DNA of 49,006 bases from Myxococcales bacterium (GTDB lineage Bacteria; Myxococcota_A; Polyangia; Polyangiales; Polyangiaceae). Below the pieces are notes generated by a model, which made no database searches, was not told the origin of the DNA, and saw only the letters and a program-made list of their open reading frames with translations. Where the stretch lies: positions 1-49,006 of the forward strand of contig JAAZAA010000135.1 in NCBI GenBank assembly GCA_012514535.1, given 5' to 3'. A program made the position numbers and the translations under genes. Positions 41,419-49,006 of this stretch are shown here, one piece after another (position 1 is the first letter of the stretch; the number at the start of each line of letters is the position of its first letter).

Positions 41419-42613
41419 GATCGTTCTCGCTGCGCATCCAATGGAGCATGGCCTCGGTTTGTCGGAGGCGCTCGACGGCGCGGCCCTGGGGCATCGGGAC
41501 GTCGGCGTTCGGCAGGGTCGCTCCGTGTCGACGGACGAGCTCCTCGAGACCGCCGCGCACGGTGACGCCGCGGCGGGCCTGCCCGTTGCAGTAGACCTCC
41601 TTCAGGTAGGAGCTCCGGGGCACCGCGAAGCCGGCCGCCTCGAGGACGGTCAGGCTGCCGAGGCTCCAGGTCACCACCAGGTCCTCGGGGCCGACGAGGG
41701 AGCGCCAGGAGTCCCGGGCCGCCTCCAGCGGGGCGGCGCCGGGGAGCTCGTCGGGATCGATGGCGAGGTGCTCGAGCAAGCGCGGGTGCGGCGGGGCCGG
41801 CGTGCGCAAGAGCAGGCGCTGCACAGGGGCGAGGTGGGCGCCGACGGGGGCTCCCTGGCGCCGCGCGACGACGAGGAGCGGGTGGTTCCCTTTGCCTTCG
41901 AGATCCGCGGCGGCCTCGGCGTACACCACGACGACCCGCGCGCGCGGCGTGCCGAGAGCGAGCGGCGGGGTGCGCTCGCGGCGGGGCCGGGGACGTTTGC
42001 TGCGGCCCGCGCTCGGCGCACGCACCCGCGCGGCGATGGCGCGGTCGACGAGGGTGCGGAAGCTCTCCCGGAGGCGCTCGATGCCCGAGGTCTCCGGCTC
42101 GAGGCGTTCGAGCACGTGGGCGATGGACTCGACCGTCGACAGGTAGTCGCTCTGGGGCTCACGTCGGATGCGGTATTCGCTCGGCGCGGGCGGGGTGAAG
42201 CGGATCCTCGGCAGGGCGGCGAGCCGCGGGCAGTCGCGCTTCAAGGTGCGCGCGTGATGCCAGGTGCCGTCGAGCACCACTACGCAGGAGGGGCGCTCGT
42301 CGGCGGTGAGCTCGTCGATGTCCCGGGCGTCCGCGGAGGGGAAGAGCAGCGCTGCGTCGGCGGGCAGGTCCAGGGTGGCGAGCTGCGCGTCGAGCTCGGT
42401 CAGGTGCGCGCGGACGACCTGGACGCGCTGCAGGCACCCCTCGGCGATGCGGGCCGTGTTCAGGGGGTGGAAGCTCTCGCGGGGGTGCTGCACGACGACG
42501 ACGCGGGTGCGGTTGTCTATCGGCCGCAGGGTGTCGCAGTAGCAGAGCGAGAGGGGCCGGAAGCAGTCGTAGCAGGTGGGGCGAGGGGTCGCGACGAGTT
42601 CGGAGGCACCCAT
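41399..42613 (-). CDS. DTW-domain tRNA aminocarboxypropyltransferase with extra C-terminal domain
   Basis: 404 aa from ATG 42613. Residues 1-195 are a TapT/TSR3-superfamily DTW domain: a Cys cluster CYDCFRPLSLCYC (C14, C17, C24, C26), VVVVQHPRESFHPLNTARIAE, LLFPSADARD, the signature LDGTWHHARTL (D115, T117, W118) and SEYRIRREP. Members transfer the 3-amino-3-carboxypropyl group from SAM to tRNA uridine (acp3U47). After a basic linker (about 200-222) comes an extra domain of about 180 residues not found in standard members (VVVVYAEAAADLEGKGNHP, LVVTWSLGSLTVLEAAGF, GGLEELVRRHGA). Its layout faintly recalls DEDD exonucleases but lacks the full acidic set. The fusion suggests a coupled RNA-related role. 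Confidence 0.85.
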   Translation of the reverse strand: MGASELVATPRPTCYDCFRPLSLCYCDTLRPIDNRTRVVVVQHPRESFHPLNTARIAEGCLQRVQVVRAHLTELDAQLATLDLPADAALLFPSADARDIDELTADERPSCVVVLDGTWHHARTLKRDCPRLAALPRIRFTPPAPSEYRIRREPQSDYLSTVESIAHVLERLEPETSGIERLRESFRTLVDRAIAARVRAPSAGRSKRPRPRRERTPPLALGTPRARVVVVYAEAAADLEGKGNHPLLVVARRQGAPVGAHLAPVQRLLLRTPAPPHPRLLEHLAIDPDELPGAAPLEAARDSWRSLVGPEDLVVTWSLGSLTVLEAAGFAVPRSSYLKEVYCNGQARRGVTVRGGLEELVRRHGATLPNADVPMPQGRAVERLRQTEAMLHWMRSENDREPDTF

Positions 42614-42688
42614 GCAGGGCCGGGAACCTCCCACGAGTCCGGCGCCTGGCCAAGCCCGTCGGCGTCAGGGAGCGTCCGTCAGGCGGCG

Positions 42689-43243
42689 TCACGACGTCCC
42701 GAGATGCGCGGCCATCTCCGGCGTCCTCGACAAGCGCGCCGTCTCGCGGACGAACTTCATCTCCCCTTGCACGGCGCCCAGGGCCACCCGCGACTCGACG
42801 ATGAGCAGCAGGGCGGCGGCGAGCAGCAGCAGCACCCCGAGCATGCCGAGGAGGACCACGAACCTCGCCCAGCTCGGGCCGACGATCATCGAGTCGATGC
42901 CGATGCAGATGCTCGTCATCACGAACGTGGTCAGCGCCATGTAGAGGGCCGTCATCGCGAACTGCAGCAGCTTGGCGCGGCGCGTGGCCCGGGCGAGCTG
43001 GTCCATGAGCATCAGGTGGTGCGCGTCGATGGTGGCGCGAGGCGCCGAGGTCGTGGTCAGGCGCTGATATTCCTGGAGGAGCGTGCGGCTGCGATCGAGG
43101 GTGCGCGCCAGGCGGTTCGACGTGGCCAGGATGAGCGAGCTGCAGGCGAGGATCAGCACCGCCGGCGTGATCATCGCCGAGAAGGTGGCGAGCGCGTTGG
43201 TGAGCTCCGGATCCGGCGGCTTCAGTTCAGAGGGTTGCAACAT
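42689..43243 (-). CDS. DUF2721-family membrane protein
   Basis: 184 aa from ATG 43243. Membrane segments lie near 16-40 (ALATFSAMITPAVLILACSSLILA), 96-118 (FAMTALYMALTTFVMTSICIGI) and 128-152 (VVLLGMLGVLLLLAAALLLIV). The central cytoplasmic segment SNRLARTLDRSRTLLQEY and the RATRRAKLLQFAM approach to TM2 fit the DUF2721 family. No function is established for the family. It is the first gene of a minus-strand run (DUF2721, DTW, TlpA-like, LOG, trxC) with gaps of 75, -20, 174 and 124 bp, and is divergent from the PfpI gene. Confidence 0.82.
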   Translation of the reverse strand: MLQPSELKPPDPELTNALATFSAMITPAVLILACSSLILATSNRLARTLDRSRTLLQEYQRLTTTSAPRATIDAHHLMLMDQLARATRRAKLLQFAMTALYMALTTFVMTSICIGIDSMIVGPSWARFVVLLGMLGVLLLLAAALLLIVESRVALGAVQGEMKFVRETARLSRTPEMAAHLGTS

Positions 43244-43424
43244 GGTGGCGCTGACCGCCGCTTGGCACCCCTGCGCCGAGGCGACGGGCTCGCGCAACGG
43301 TCGATCCCCGTTACGGCGGCGATCGCGCGCTCCTTACGGACCCGGGGACTTGCGCGGCCGGACGCTTGCCGGGGCATGGCCGGCTGCTAGGTGTATGGAA
43401 CAGGACGACCAGAGAGGGGGAACG

Positions 43425-44033
43425 ATGGCTCGACTGGACGGCAAGCGTGTGGCGATCCTCGCCACGCACGGATTCGAGCAGGTGGAGCTCACCGAACCTC
43501 GGCGGGCCCTCGAGCGGGAGGGCGCGGACGTCGAGGTGGTGTCACCGGAGAAGGGGAAGATTCAGGGGTTCAATCACTTCGACAAGGGGGACCAGATCCC
43601 GGTCGATCGCTCGTTGGAGGACGCGCTGAACGTCGACTACGACGCGCTGCTCATCCCAGGCGGGCTCTTCAATCCCGATCAGCTGCGGGTCAACGACAAG
43701 GCGCTGCACTTCACGCGGCAGTTCTTCGAGGCGGGCAAGCCCGTCGCCGCCATCTGTCATGGGCCCTGGGTGCTCGTGAACGCCAAGGTGGTGCAGGGGC
43801 GAGAGATGACCGCCGTGAAGACGATCCACGTGGATCTGGCGAACGCGGGGGCGCAGGTGCGCGACAAGGAGGTCGTGGTGGACGAAGGCCTCGTCACCAG
43901 CCGCACCCCGGACGATCTGCCCGCCTTCTGTTCGAAGATCGTCGAGGAGTTCGCGGCGGGGCGGCGCCGCGGGCAGCAGCGCCCGTCCTCGGGTCGGGGC
44001 GCGACACCGCCGGAGCAACAGTTCACGGGCTGA
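43425..44033 (+). CDS. PfpI/DJ-1-family protein (putative deglycase/protease)
   Basis: 202 aa from ATG 43425, preceded by GAGAGGGGG; an in-frame ATG lies at 43395. Class I glutamine amidotransferase-like fold: RVAILATHGFEQVELTEPRRALEREGA opening with the conserved Glu, DYDALLIPGGLFNPDQLR, and the nucleophile elbow AICHGPW with the catalytic Cys followed by His. Then MTAVKTIHVDLANAGA and DDLPAFC. Relatives act on glycated substrates, as general-stress hydrolases, or as chaperones. About 25 residues at the C-terminus (RRRGQQRPSSGRG) are disordered and basic. It ends 12 bp before a perfect terminator hairpin. Confidence 0.93.
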   Translation: MARLDGKRVAILATHGFEQVELTEPRRALEREGADVEVVSPEKGKIQGFNHFDKGDQIPVDRSLEDALNVDYDALLIPGGLFNPDQLRVNDKALHFTRQFFEAGKPVAAICHGPWVLVNAKVVQGREMTAVKTIHVDLANAGAQVRDKEVVVDEGLVTSRTPDDLPAFCSKIVEEFAAGRRRGQQRPSSGRGATPPEQQFTG

Positions 44034-44045
44034 GCGCTCGCCGCC

Positions 44046-44073
44046 GTGAGGGGAGCCTCGAGGCTCCCCTCAC
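44046..44073. terminator. Perfect 12-bp hairpin, shared bidirectional terminator
   Basis: GTGAGGGGAGCC-TCGA-GGCTCCCCTCAC: a perfect 12-bp stem around TCGA between convergent pfpI and mfd. The mfd stop codon (44072-44070, minus) lies inside the stem. There is no long T-run, but on the plus strand GAGCCTTCTTC follows. Confidence 0.8.
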
Positions 44074-47000
44074 GAGCCTTCTTCGGGGGTGCCCTCGAGG
44101 GCGCTGGAGAGCTCCGCCACCATGCGCTCCGCGTGAGCCAGCCCGTCGGGGAGCTCTCGTCCGGCGGGCACGCGGCGCGTGAGGCGCCCGTCCGGGCTGA
44201 GGGAGTAGGAGGCGCCCGCGGGGGGGGCCGCCAGGAGGGCGACGAGCCGCGCCGGGGTGAGGGGTGTGTCGTCCCGGAGGTGCAAGGTCACCGAGCGCGG
44301 CGTGGCGTTGCAGGCGAGGGCCTTCAAGCGGCGGAGCTCCGTCTTGAGGCGCATCAGATCCGCGAGGCGCCGGGCCTCGGGAGGAGGCGGGCCGAAGCGA
44401 TCGGCGATCTCCTCGCCGAGGCGCGCGACCTCGTCTTCGTCCAGGGCGGCGGAGTAGCGCTTGTAGAGGCTCAGGCGGACGCCCACGTCCTCGACGTAGT
44501 CGTCCGGCAGCAGCGCCTCCACGTCCACGCTGAGGTCCGGATCGACGTCGTGCTCCACCGTCTGCCCGCTGAGCTCGGCGGTGGCCTCCTGGAGCATCTG
44601 GGAGAACAGGTCGAAGCCCACGCTGGTGACGAAGCCGCTCTGCTCGGCGCCGAGCATCTCGCCCGCGCCGCGCAGCTCCATGTCGAGCGTGGCGATGTGG
44701 AAGCCCGAGCCGAGATCCGTGTAGCGCTCCAGGGCCTCGATGCGCGAGCGAGCCTCGTCGCTCAGCTTGCTGGGGGGCGGGACGAGCAGATAGCAGTAGG
44801 CGCGCTCGCTGGAGCGGCCCACGCGCCCTCGGAGCTGGTAGAGCTGGGAGAGCCCGAACAGATCCGCCCGATCCACGATCATCGTGTTGGCGCGCGGGAT
44901 GTCGAGGCCGCTCTCGATGATCGCGGTGGTGACGAGGACGTCGAAGTCTCCGGCGATGAAGCCCGCCATGGCCCGCTCGAGCTGCGTCTCGCTCATCTGC
45001 CCGTGGGCGACGGCCACGCGCAGGCCCGGGACGAGGGCCTGGAGCTTGGCGGCGCGCTCGTGGAGCCCTTCGACCCGGTTGTAGACGTAGAAGACCTGGC
45101 CGCCGCGATCGATCTCCCGTTCGATGGCGGCGCGCAGCAGCTCGTCGTCGTAGCTCGACGTCAGCGTGCGGATGGCGCGCCGATCTTGGGGAGGCGTCGA
45201 GATGACGGACATGTCGCGCAGGCCGCTCACGGCCATGCTCAAGGTCCGCGGGATGGGCGTCGCGCTGAGGGTGAGCACGTCCACCTGGGTCCGGAGCTGC
45301 TTGATGCGCTCCTTGTGCGTCACGCCGAAGCGTTGCTCCTCGTCCACCACGAGCAACCCGAGGTTCTTGAAGTGCACGTCTTGGGAGAGCAGGCGGTGGG
45401 TGCCGATGACGACGTCGACGGTGCCCTGCTTGAGCCCGGCGACGGTCTCGGTTTGCTGCTTCTTCGACTGGAAGCGGCTGAGCACACGCACGTTGGCGCC
45501 GGTGCCCGCGAGGCGCGCGTCGAAGGTGAGGTAGTGCTGCTGCGCGAGCACCGTGGTGGGACACAGCAGGGCCACCTGTCTCCCCGCCAGCACGTTCAAG
45601 TACGCGGCGCGTAGGGCGACTTCGGTTTTCCCGAAGCCCACGTCCCCGCACACCAGGCGATCCATGACGGTGTCACGCTGGAGGTCTTCCAGCACCTCCG
45701 CGATGGCCGCGGCTTGATCGGGGGTCTCCTCGTAGGGGAACGCGGCCTCGAAGGCGGCGTACTCGTCGTCCGGCGGCGGCAGTGGTGGGCGACGGACGCG
45801 GGAGCGCTCCGCGTAGAGCCGCAGCAGGCTGTCGGCGAGCTGTCGGACCTGCTTGCGGACCTTGGACTTGGTCTTCGCGAAGGTGACGCCGCCCAGGCGA
45901 TCGAGGCGCGGCGCCGCCTCGGTGCCCGAATACTTCTGGACCTGGTTGAGGCGGTAGACGGGGACGTAGAGCTTGTCGCCGCCCCGGTACTCGACCGCGA
46001 GCAGGTCCACGAAGTGATCGCCGACCTGACGGTGCTCGAGCCCGAGGTACTTGCCGATGCCGTGCTCGACGTGCACGACGTAGTCGCCGGGCTGCAGGTT
46101 GCGCAGGTCGTCGAGGGCCGCCTGCACGGCGCGCGCGGCGCTGCGCTTCGCGCGGTGTCGCCGCCGCCCGAAGATCTCCTCCTCCGTGGCGAAGACGCGC
46201 CCGCTCCCCTCGATGACGGCTCCGCGGCTCAGGGGCGAGGCGATGACGCGCAGCCGGCCAGGGACCACCGGAGCGAGCAGGTCCTCGGGGGCGCGCGCGA
46301 CGTCGAGGGCGCGATGCTCGAGCAGGGCGGTGAGGCGATCGGCCTGGGTGACGACGCGGGCGGTCAAGGTGACGTCGAGCCCGTCCTGTTGCCACGCCGT
46401 GATGCGCCGCACGAGCGGGCCGAGGCCGGCGTTCTTGCCGCCCGCTTTGCGGGCGCCTTCGAGGTGCGCCGCGAGCTCCCGCTGATCGCTCGACGCGAGG
46501 GTGGGGGCGTCGAGGGGGCCGGCTTCGAGGGCCTCCAGGACGTCCGCCGGGGCGCCCCCACCGACCACGCTGCGGTGGCACGCGACCACGCGGCGGCCCT
46601 GCAGGGAGCGCGTGAGCTCCTTGGTGTCGAGGTAGTGCTCCTCGAAGGTGAAGTGGGGTTGCGCTCCGTGCACGGCGCGGGCCGCGATGCCGCGCCCGAG
46701 CTCCTCGCGCAGGGCCGCCACGAACCGCGGCGGATCTTCCACGAGCAGCGTCGCGTTCTCCGGGAGCCGCTCGAAGAAGGGCACCAGCTCCCGGTAGGCG
46801 GGGAGATACGCCTCGGAGCCCATGAACAGCCGCCCCGTGGCCACGTCCTCGATCAGGGCGCGGGCCTGGGTGGAGGGGAGGTTCACCGCGTCGCAGAGAT
46901 CGCGCATGCGCTCGCGCGCTCGCTCGCGAGCTTCGGGGGTGAGGATGGCCTCCCGCGCCGGGGGCACCAGCGCCTCCGTCACGGCGGCGCCGCCCCGCTG

Positions 47001-47639
47001 GTTTTCGGGATCGAAGCGACGCAGGGTGTGGACGTCGTCTCCGAAGAGCTCCGCGCGGAGGGGCTGCTCGTCCCCGGGAGGCCAAAGGTCCAGGAGGGCG
47101 CCGCGCACGGCGAAGGTGCCCGGATCTTCGACGACCGGAGTCCTCAGGTAGCCGCCCGCTTCCAGGCGCCGAGTCGCGGCCTCCAGATCGAGGGGTTCCC
47201 CGAGCCGCAGGCGGAGGGTCGCGTCCCGGAGCGCCTCGGGGGGAGCTGCGCGCCGTACCCACGCGGCGGCGGACACCGCGACGGCCCGACACCTCCCGGT
47301 GTCGAGGGCTCCGAGGGCAGCGGCGCGGAGCATGGCCGTGCGCCGATCCGAGCGGACTCCGTCGAAGGGCGTGGCCTCCGCGGCGGGGAGCACCAGCGCG
47401 GCGGAGGGATCCCCGAAGGCCGCCTCGAGGTCGTCCGCTGCCCGCTGCGCGGCCTCCGCGTCCGCCACCAGCAGCACGACGAGGGAGTTGGTCGCCGTCG
47501 CCACGCGGTGGGCCAGCAAGGACGCGGTGCACCCGGCGATCCCCGTGAGGTGGACGAGGCCCGACGAGTCCGCGACGTATGCCGCGGCCTCGGTCAGCCC
47601 GAGCACGCGGGCCTCTCCGTCACTCTTCCGTTCGTCCAT
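44070..47639 (-). CDS. mfd: Transcription-repair coupling factor Mfd
   Basis: 1189 aa DNA translocase that removes stalled RNA polymerase and recruits UvrA. The N-terminal UvrB-like domains (about 1-350) include the GGYLRTPVVEDPGTFAVRGALLDLWPPG segment. The RNAP-interacting CarD-like domain has GDYVVHVEHGIGKYLGL and LLAVEYRGGDKLYVPV. The helicase core has Walker A GDVGFGKTEVALRAA, Walker B VVDEEQRFGV, LTLSATPIPRTLSMA, QVFYVYNRVEG, GLDIPRANTMIVDRADLFGLSQLYQLRGRVGR and AYCYLL. The C-terminal TRCF domain has LPDDYVEDVGVRLSLYKR. All motifs look intact. It starts 3 bp after the stop of the upstream minus-strand gene, so they form an operon. Its stop lies within the terminator hairpin. Confidence 0.98.
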   Translation of the reverse strand: MDERKSDGEARVLGLTEAAAYVADSSGLVHLTGIAGCTASLLAHRVATATNSLVVLLVADAEAAQRAADDLEAAFGDPSAALVLPAAEATPFDGVRSDRRTAMLRAAALGALDTGRCRAVAVSAAAWVRRAAPPEALRDATLRLRLGEPLDLEAATRRLEAGGYLRTPVVEDPGTFAVRGALLDLWPPGDEQPLRAELFGDDVHTLRRFDPENQRGGAAVTEALVPPAREAILTPEARERARERMRDLCDAVNLPSTQARALIEDVATGRLFMGSEAYLPAYRELVPFFERLPENATLLVEDPPRFVAALREELGRGIAARAVHGAQPHFTFEEHYLDTKELTRSLQGRRVVACHRSVVGGGAPADVLEALEAGPLDAPTLASSDQRELAAHLEGARKAGGKNAGLGPLVRRITAWQQDGLDVTLTARVVTQADRLTALLEHRALDVARAPEDLLAPVVPGRLRVIASPLSRGAVIEGSGRVFATEEEIFGRRRHRAKRSAARAVQAALDDLRNLQPGDYVVHVEHGIGKYLGLEHRQVGDHFVDLLAVEYRGGDKLYVPVYRLNQVQKYSGTEAAPRLDRLGGVTFAKTKSKVRKQVRQLADSLLRLYAERSRVRRPPLPPPDDEYAAFEAAFPYEETPDQAAAIAEVLEDLQRDTVMDRLVCGDVGFGKTEVALRAAYLNVLAGRQVALLCPTTVLAQQHYLTFDARLAGTGANVRVLSRFQSKKQQTETVAGLKQGTVDVVIGTHRLLSQDVHFKNLGLLVVDEEQRFGVTHKERIKQLRTQVDVLTLSATPIPRTLSMAVSGLRDMSVISTPPQDRRAIRTLTSSYDDELLRAAIEREIDRGGQVFYVYNRVEGLHERAAKLQALVPGLRVAVAHGQMSETQLERAMAGFIAGDFDVLVTTAIIESGLDIPRANTMIVDRADLFGLSQLYQLRGRVGRSSERAYCYLLVPPPSKLSDEARSRIEALERYTDLGSGFHIATLDMELRGAGEMLGAEQSGFVTSVGFDLFSQMLQEATAELSGQTVEHDVDPDLSVDVEALLPDDYVEDVGVRLSLYKRYSAALDEDEVARLGEEIADRFGPPPPEARRLADLMRLKTELRRLKALACNATPRSVTLHLRDDTPLTPARLVALLAAPPAGASYSLSPDGRLTRRVPAGRELPDGLAHAERMVAELSSALEGTPEEGS

Positions 47640-47642
47640 CGG

Positions 47643-48569
47643 CTATTCGAGGTGAGAGCGGGTCGCGAGCCAGTGGTTGCGCGCGAGGAGGAGCCAAGGT
47701 CCGTCACCTTGCCGCCGCGCGTGGGCCTGAAAGCTCTGGGCGGCTCCGGGGAAATCGCCCAGCTCGTACAAGAGCACGCCCCGCGCGAACTCCGCCGGGT
47801 AGGTGCGGTCGACGCGCTCCAGGGCGGACACCGCCTCGAGCTGGGTCCAGATTCTATCCTGACGTTCGTCGCCGGGCGGGTGTTCGATGAGCGTCGCGTA
47901 GTAGTGACGTTGCTCGTTCAGGCTCGGACCGAAGGGGTGGACGCGATGGGTCCCGGTGAGGGTGCCCCAGCGCACCCGGAAGAGCAGGCGGAGCTGGGCG
48001 TCCGAGAGCACGAGCCGTCCTTCATGCCCTGCCTCCGAGGAGCGGCGCTCCGTCATCCACCCGGGCTCCGTCATCCACCCGCGAGCACGCTCGACGAAAT
48101 CGCCGCCGAGCTCCCGCAGCTCCTCCGTTGGTCGACCCGTGCGCTCCCACTCCCGCACGGCTCCCACGAACAGCTCTCCCTGGAGAGCGCGGAGGCGCAA
48201 CAGGTCCTCGGTGCGCCCGGCGGCGATGTGCTCGCGCACGTCCCGCGCGAGGGTGCGCAGCAGCTCGTGGGCGCGCGGCGGATCATCGACGGACGCGGCG
48301 CCGGCGCGGCGAAAGAGCTCGCCGACGAGTCGGATGCCGTGGGGCAACGGCTCTGCGCGGGCTTCTCGTGCGCGCGCGCGATCGAGCTCTTCGGCGCGGC
48401 GCGCCTCCTTCGCGTCGTGGCGCGGCAAGGGCACGATCTCCGGCGCCGCCGGACGCGGGAGCGCGAGGGATGTCGCGAGCACCGCGCATCCCACAATCAC
48501 CGCACCTGGTCGCCACCCCTGGAGGTGTCGTCGCCAGTCGGCCTTTTTGCGTCGCTCCGCGTTGCCCAC
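47643..48569 (-). CDS. Membrane-anchored helical protein upstream of mfd, function unknown
   Basis: 308 aa from GTG 48569. A basic N-terminus (ERRKKADWRRHLQGW) precedes one hydrophobic segment (GAVIVGCAVLATSLAL), probably a signal-anchor. The rest is Arg/Glu/Leu-rich and helical (DDPPRAHELLRTLARDVREHIAAGRTEDLLRLRALQ). The end looks like a TPR pair (EFARGVLLYELGDFPGAAQSFQAHARR). No catalytic motif was recognised. It is 3 bp from mfd and presumably co-transcribed, but nothing ties it to repair. A duplicated GWMTEPGWMTE occurs near residue 164. Confidence 0.75.
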   Translation of the reverse strand: MGNAERRKKADWRRHLQGWRPGAVIVGCAVLATSLALPRPAAPEIVPLPRHDAKEARRAEELDRARAREARAEPLPHGIRLVGELFRRAGAASVDDPPRAHELLRTLARDVREHIAAGRTEDLLRLRALQGELFVGAVREWERTGRPTEELRELGGDFVERARGWMTEPGWMTERRSSEAGHEGRLVLSDAQLRLLFRVRWGTLTGTHRVHPFGPSLNEQRHYYATLIEHPPGDERQDRIWTQLEAVSALERVDRTYPAEFARGVLLYELGDFPGAAQSFQAHARRQGDGPWLLLARNHWLATRSHLE

Positions 48570-48659
48570 CCGAGCCGCCTTGACAGGAGCCCCCCGAGGG
48601 AGACCATAGCGCCCTCACCGCGATCCGGAAGGGCCGGCGGTCTCCCCGGAGGATTGGTC

Positions 48660-48971
48660 GTGCGAGAAAAGCGACAGCATCAGCGAGCCCAGGTCACTCT
48701 CGACGTCACCCTCGAGCTCCCGAGCGGGGAGTCTCTCGCGGCCAAGTCGACGGACCTCAGTCTGGGGGGCATGTTCATCGAGTCGTCGGAGGCGCCGCCT
48801 CCCTTCGGCACCTCCGTCGTGGTCGTGTGCACGCTGCCCCGGCTGGGCGCGGCGCGCCTGCCCGCGGTCGTCCGCTGGACGAAGCCCGGCGGGTTCGGCG
48901 TGCAGTTCGGGTTGCTGGGCGCCCGGGAGACCCACGGCATCGGTCAGCTGGTGCGCAGCGCCGCCTCCTGA
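48660..48971 (+). CDS. PilZ-domain protein
   Basis: 103 aa from GTG 48660, fixed by GGAGG 7 nt upstream; no ATG is near. A single PilZ domain: REKRQHQR at the start supplies the Arg-rich RxxxR c-di-GMP motif, and DLSLGGMFIES is the (D/N)xSxxG motif. The rest is the expected beta-barrel (VVVVCTLPRLGAARLPAVVRW, GGFGVQFG). It probably binds cyclic di-GMP and passes the signal to a partner by contact. It is divergent from the mfd operon. The 35 bases after its stop hold nothing recognised. Confidence 0.9.
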   Translation: MREKRQHQRAQVTLDVTLELPSGESLAAKSTDLSLGGMFIESSEAPPPFGTSVVVVCTLPRLGAARLPAVVRWTKPGGFGVQFGLLGARETHGIGQLVRSAAS

Positions 48972-49006
48972 GCGCTGCCCCTTTGAGGGACGGGCCTCTG
49001 AGGGAC

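Noticed and set aside
45714-48659. Plus-strand open frame running opposite mfd into the PilZ gene
   Set aside because: Only the last 104 codons are real (PilZ, with its own GGAGG and GTG); the rest is antisense to mfd and its upstream gene.

Overview
The window is very GC-rich, dense in coding sequence and frequently uses GTG or TTG starts. It carries gene types typical of Myxococcota: a Ser/Thr kinase with a disordered tail, an NtrC-type regulator, lipoproteins with Gly-rich linkers, a fibro-slime protein, a DUF1592/DUF1552 pair, Cys-rich repeats and a free-standing multidomain PKS. I infer a myxobacterium of the Polyangia/Sandaracinus kind. That placement rests on gene content, not on a marker gene. 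No rRNA, tRNA, CRISPR array, insertion sequence or phage gene was seen.

Layout. 1-1.5 kb: 3' end of a Ser/Thr kinase gene. 1.7-12.4 kb: a soluble hybrid histidine kinase (+) runs tail-to-tail into a sigma54-dependent response regulator (-). That regulator lies 25 bp downstream of, and probably in one operon with, an 8.2-kb single-module fully reducing type I PKS. The domain order is KS-AT-DH-psiKR-ER-KR-ACP-TE-TE, as in animal fatty acid synthase but with a duplicated thioesterase. The first TE has Cys and the second Gly where the Ser nucleophile should be. Upstream of the PKS is an array of five (perhaps six) copies of a palindrome, TTGAyGTTCGTCAA. 13.5-15.3 kb: a six-TM chemoreceptor. 15.5-31 kb: a mostly secreted or lipoprotein-rich stretch with a GH16 glucanase carrying NPCBM, a repeat-rich lipoprotein, an ArsR/AHSA1 pair, a fibro-slime lipoprotein, an HExxH lipoprotein, an ECF sigma factor, the DUF1592/DUF1552 pair, a Cys-module lipoprotein, a GH5 mannanase and a HEAT-repeat protein.

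31-34 kb: a tightly coupled three-gene minus-strand operon (exported protein, ECF-like sigma factor, TPR membrane protein) joined by two GTGA overlaps. 34-49 kb: an orphan solute-binding lipoprotein, then mostly housekeeping genes: a branched-chain acyl-CoA dehydrogenase, chorismate synthase (aroC), a PL14-like protein, thioredoxin 2, a LOG protein, a TlpA-like thioredoxin, a DTW-domain protein with an extra domain, DUF2721, a PfpI/DJ-1 protein, Mfd, a small membrane-anchored protein and a PilZ protein.

A recurring feature is the short perfect or near-perfect tandem repeat (12-21 bp), in coding sequence (in frame) and between genes. The strongest candidates for something undescribed are the PKS with its tandem, non-Ser thioesterases and the palindrome array in front of it.
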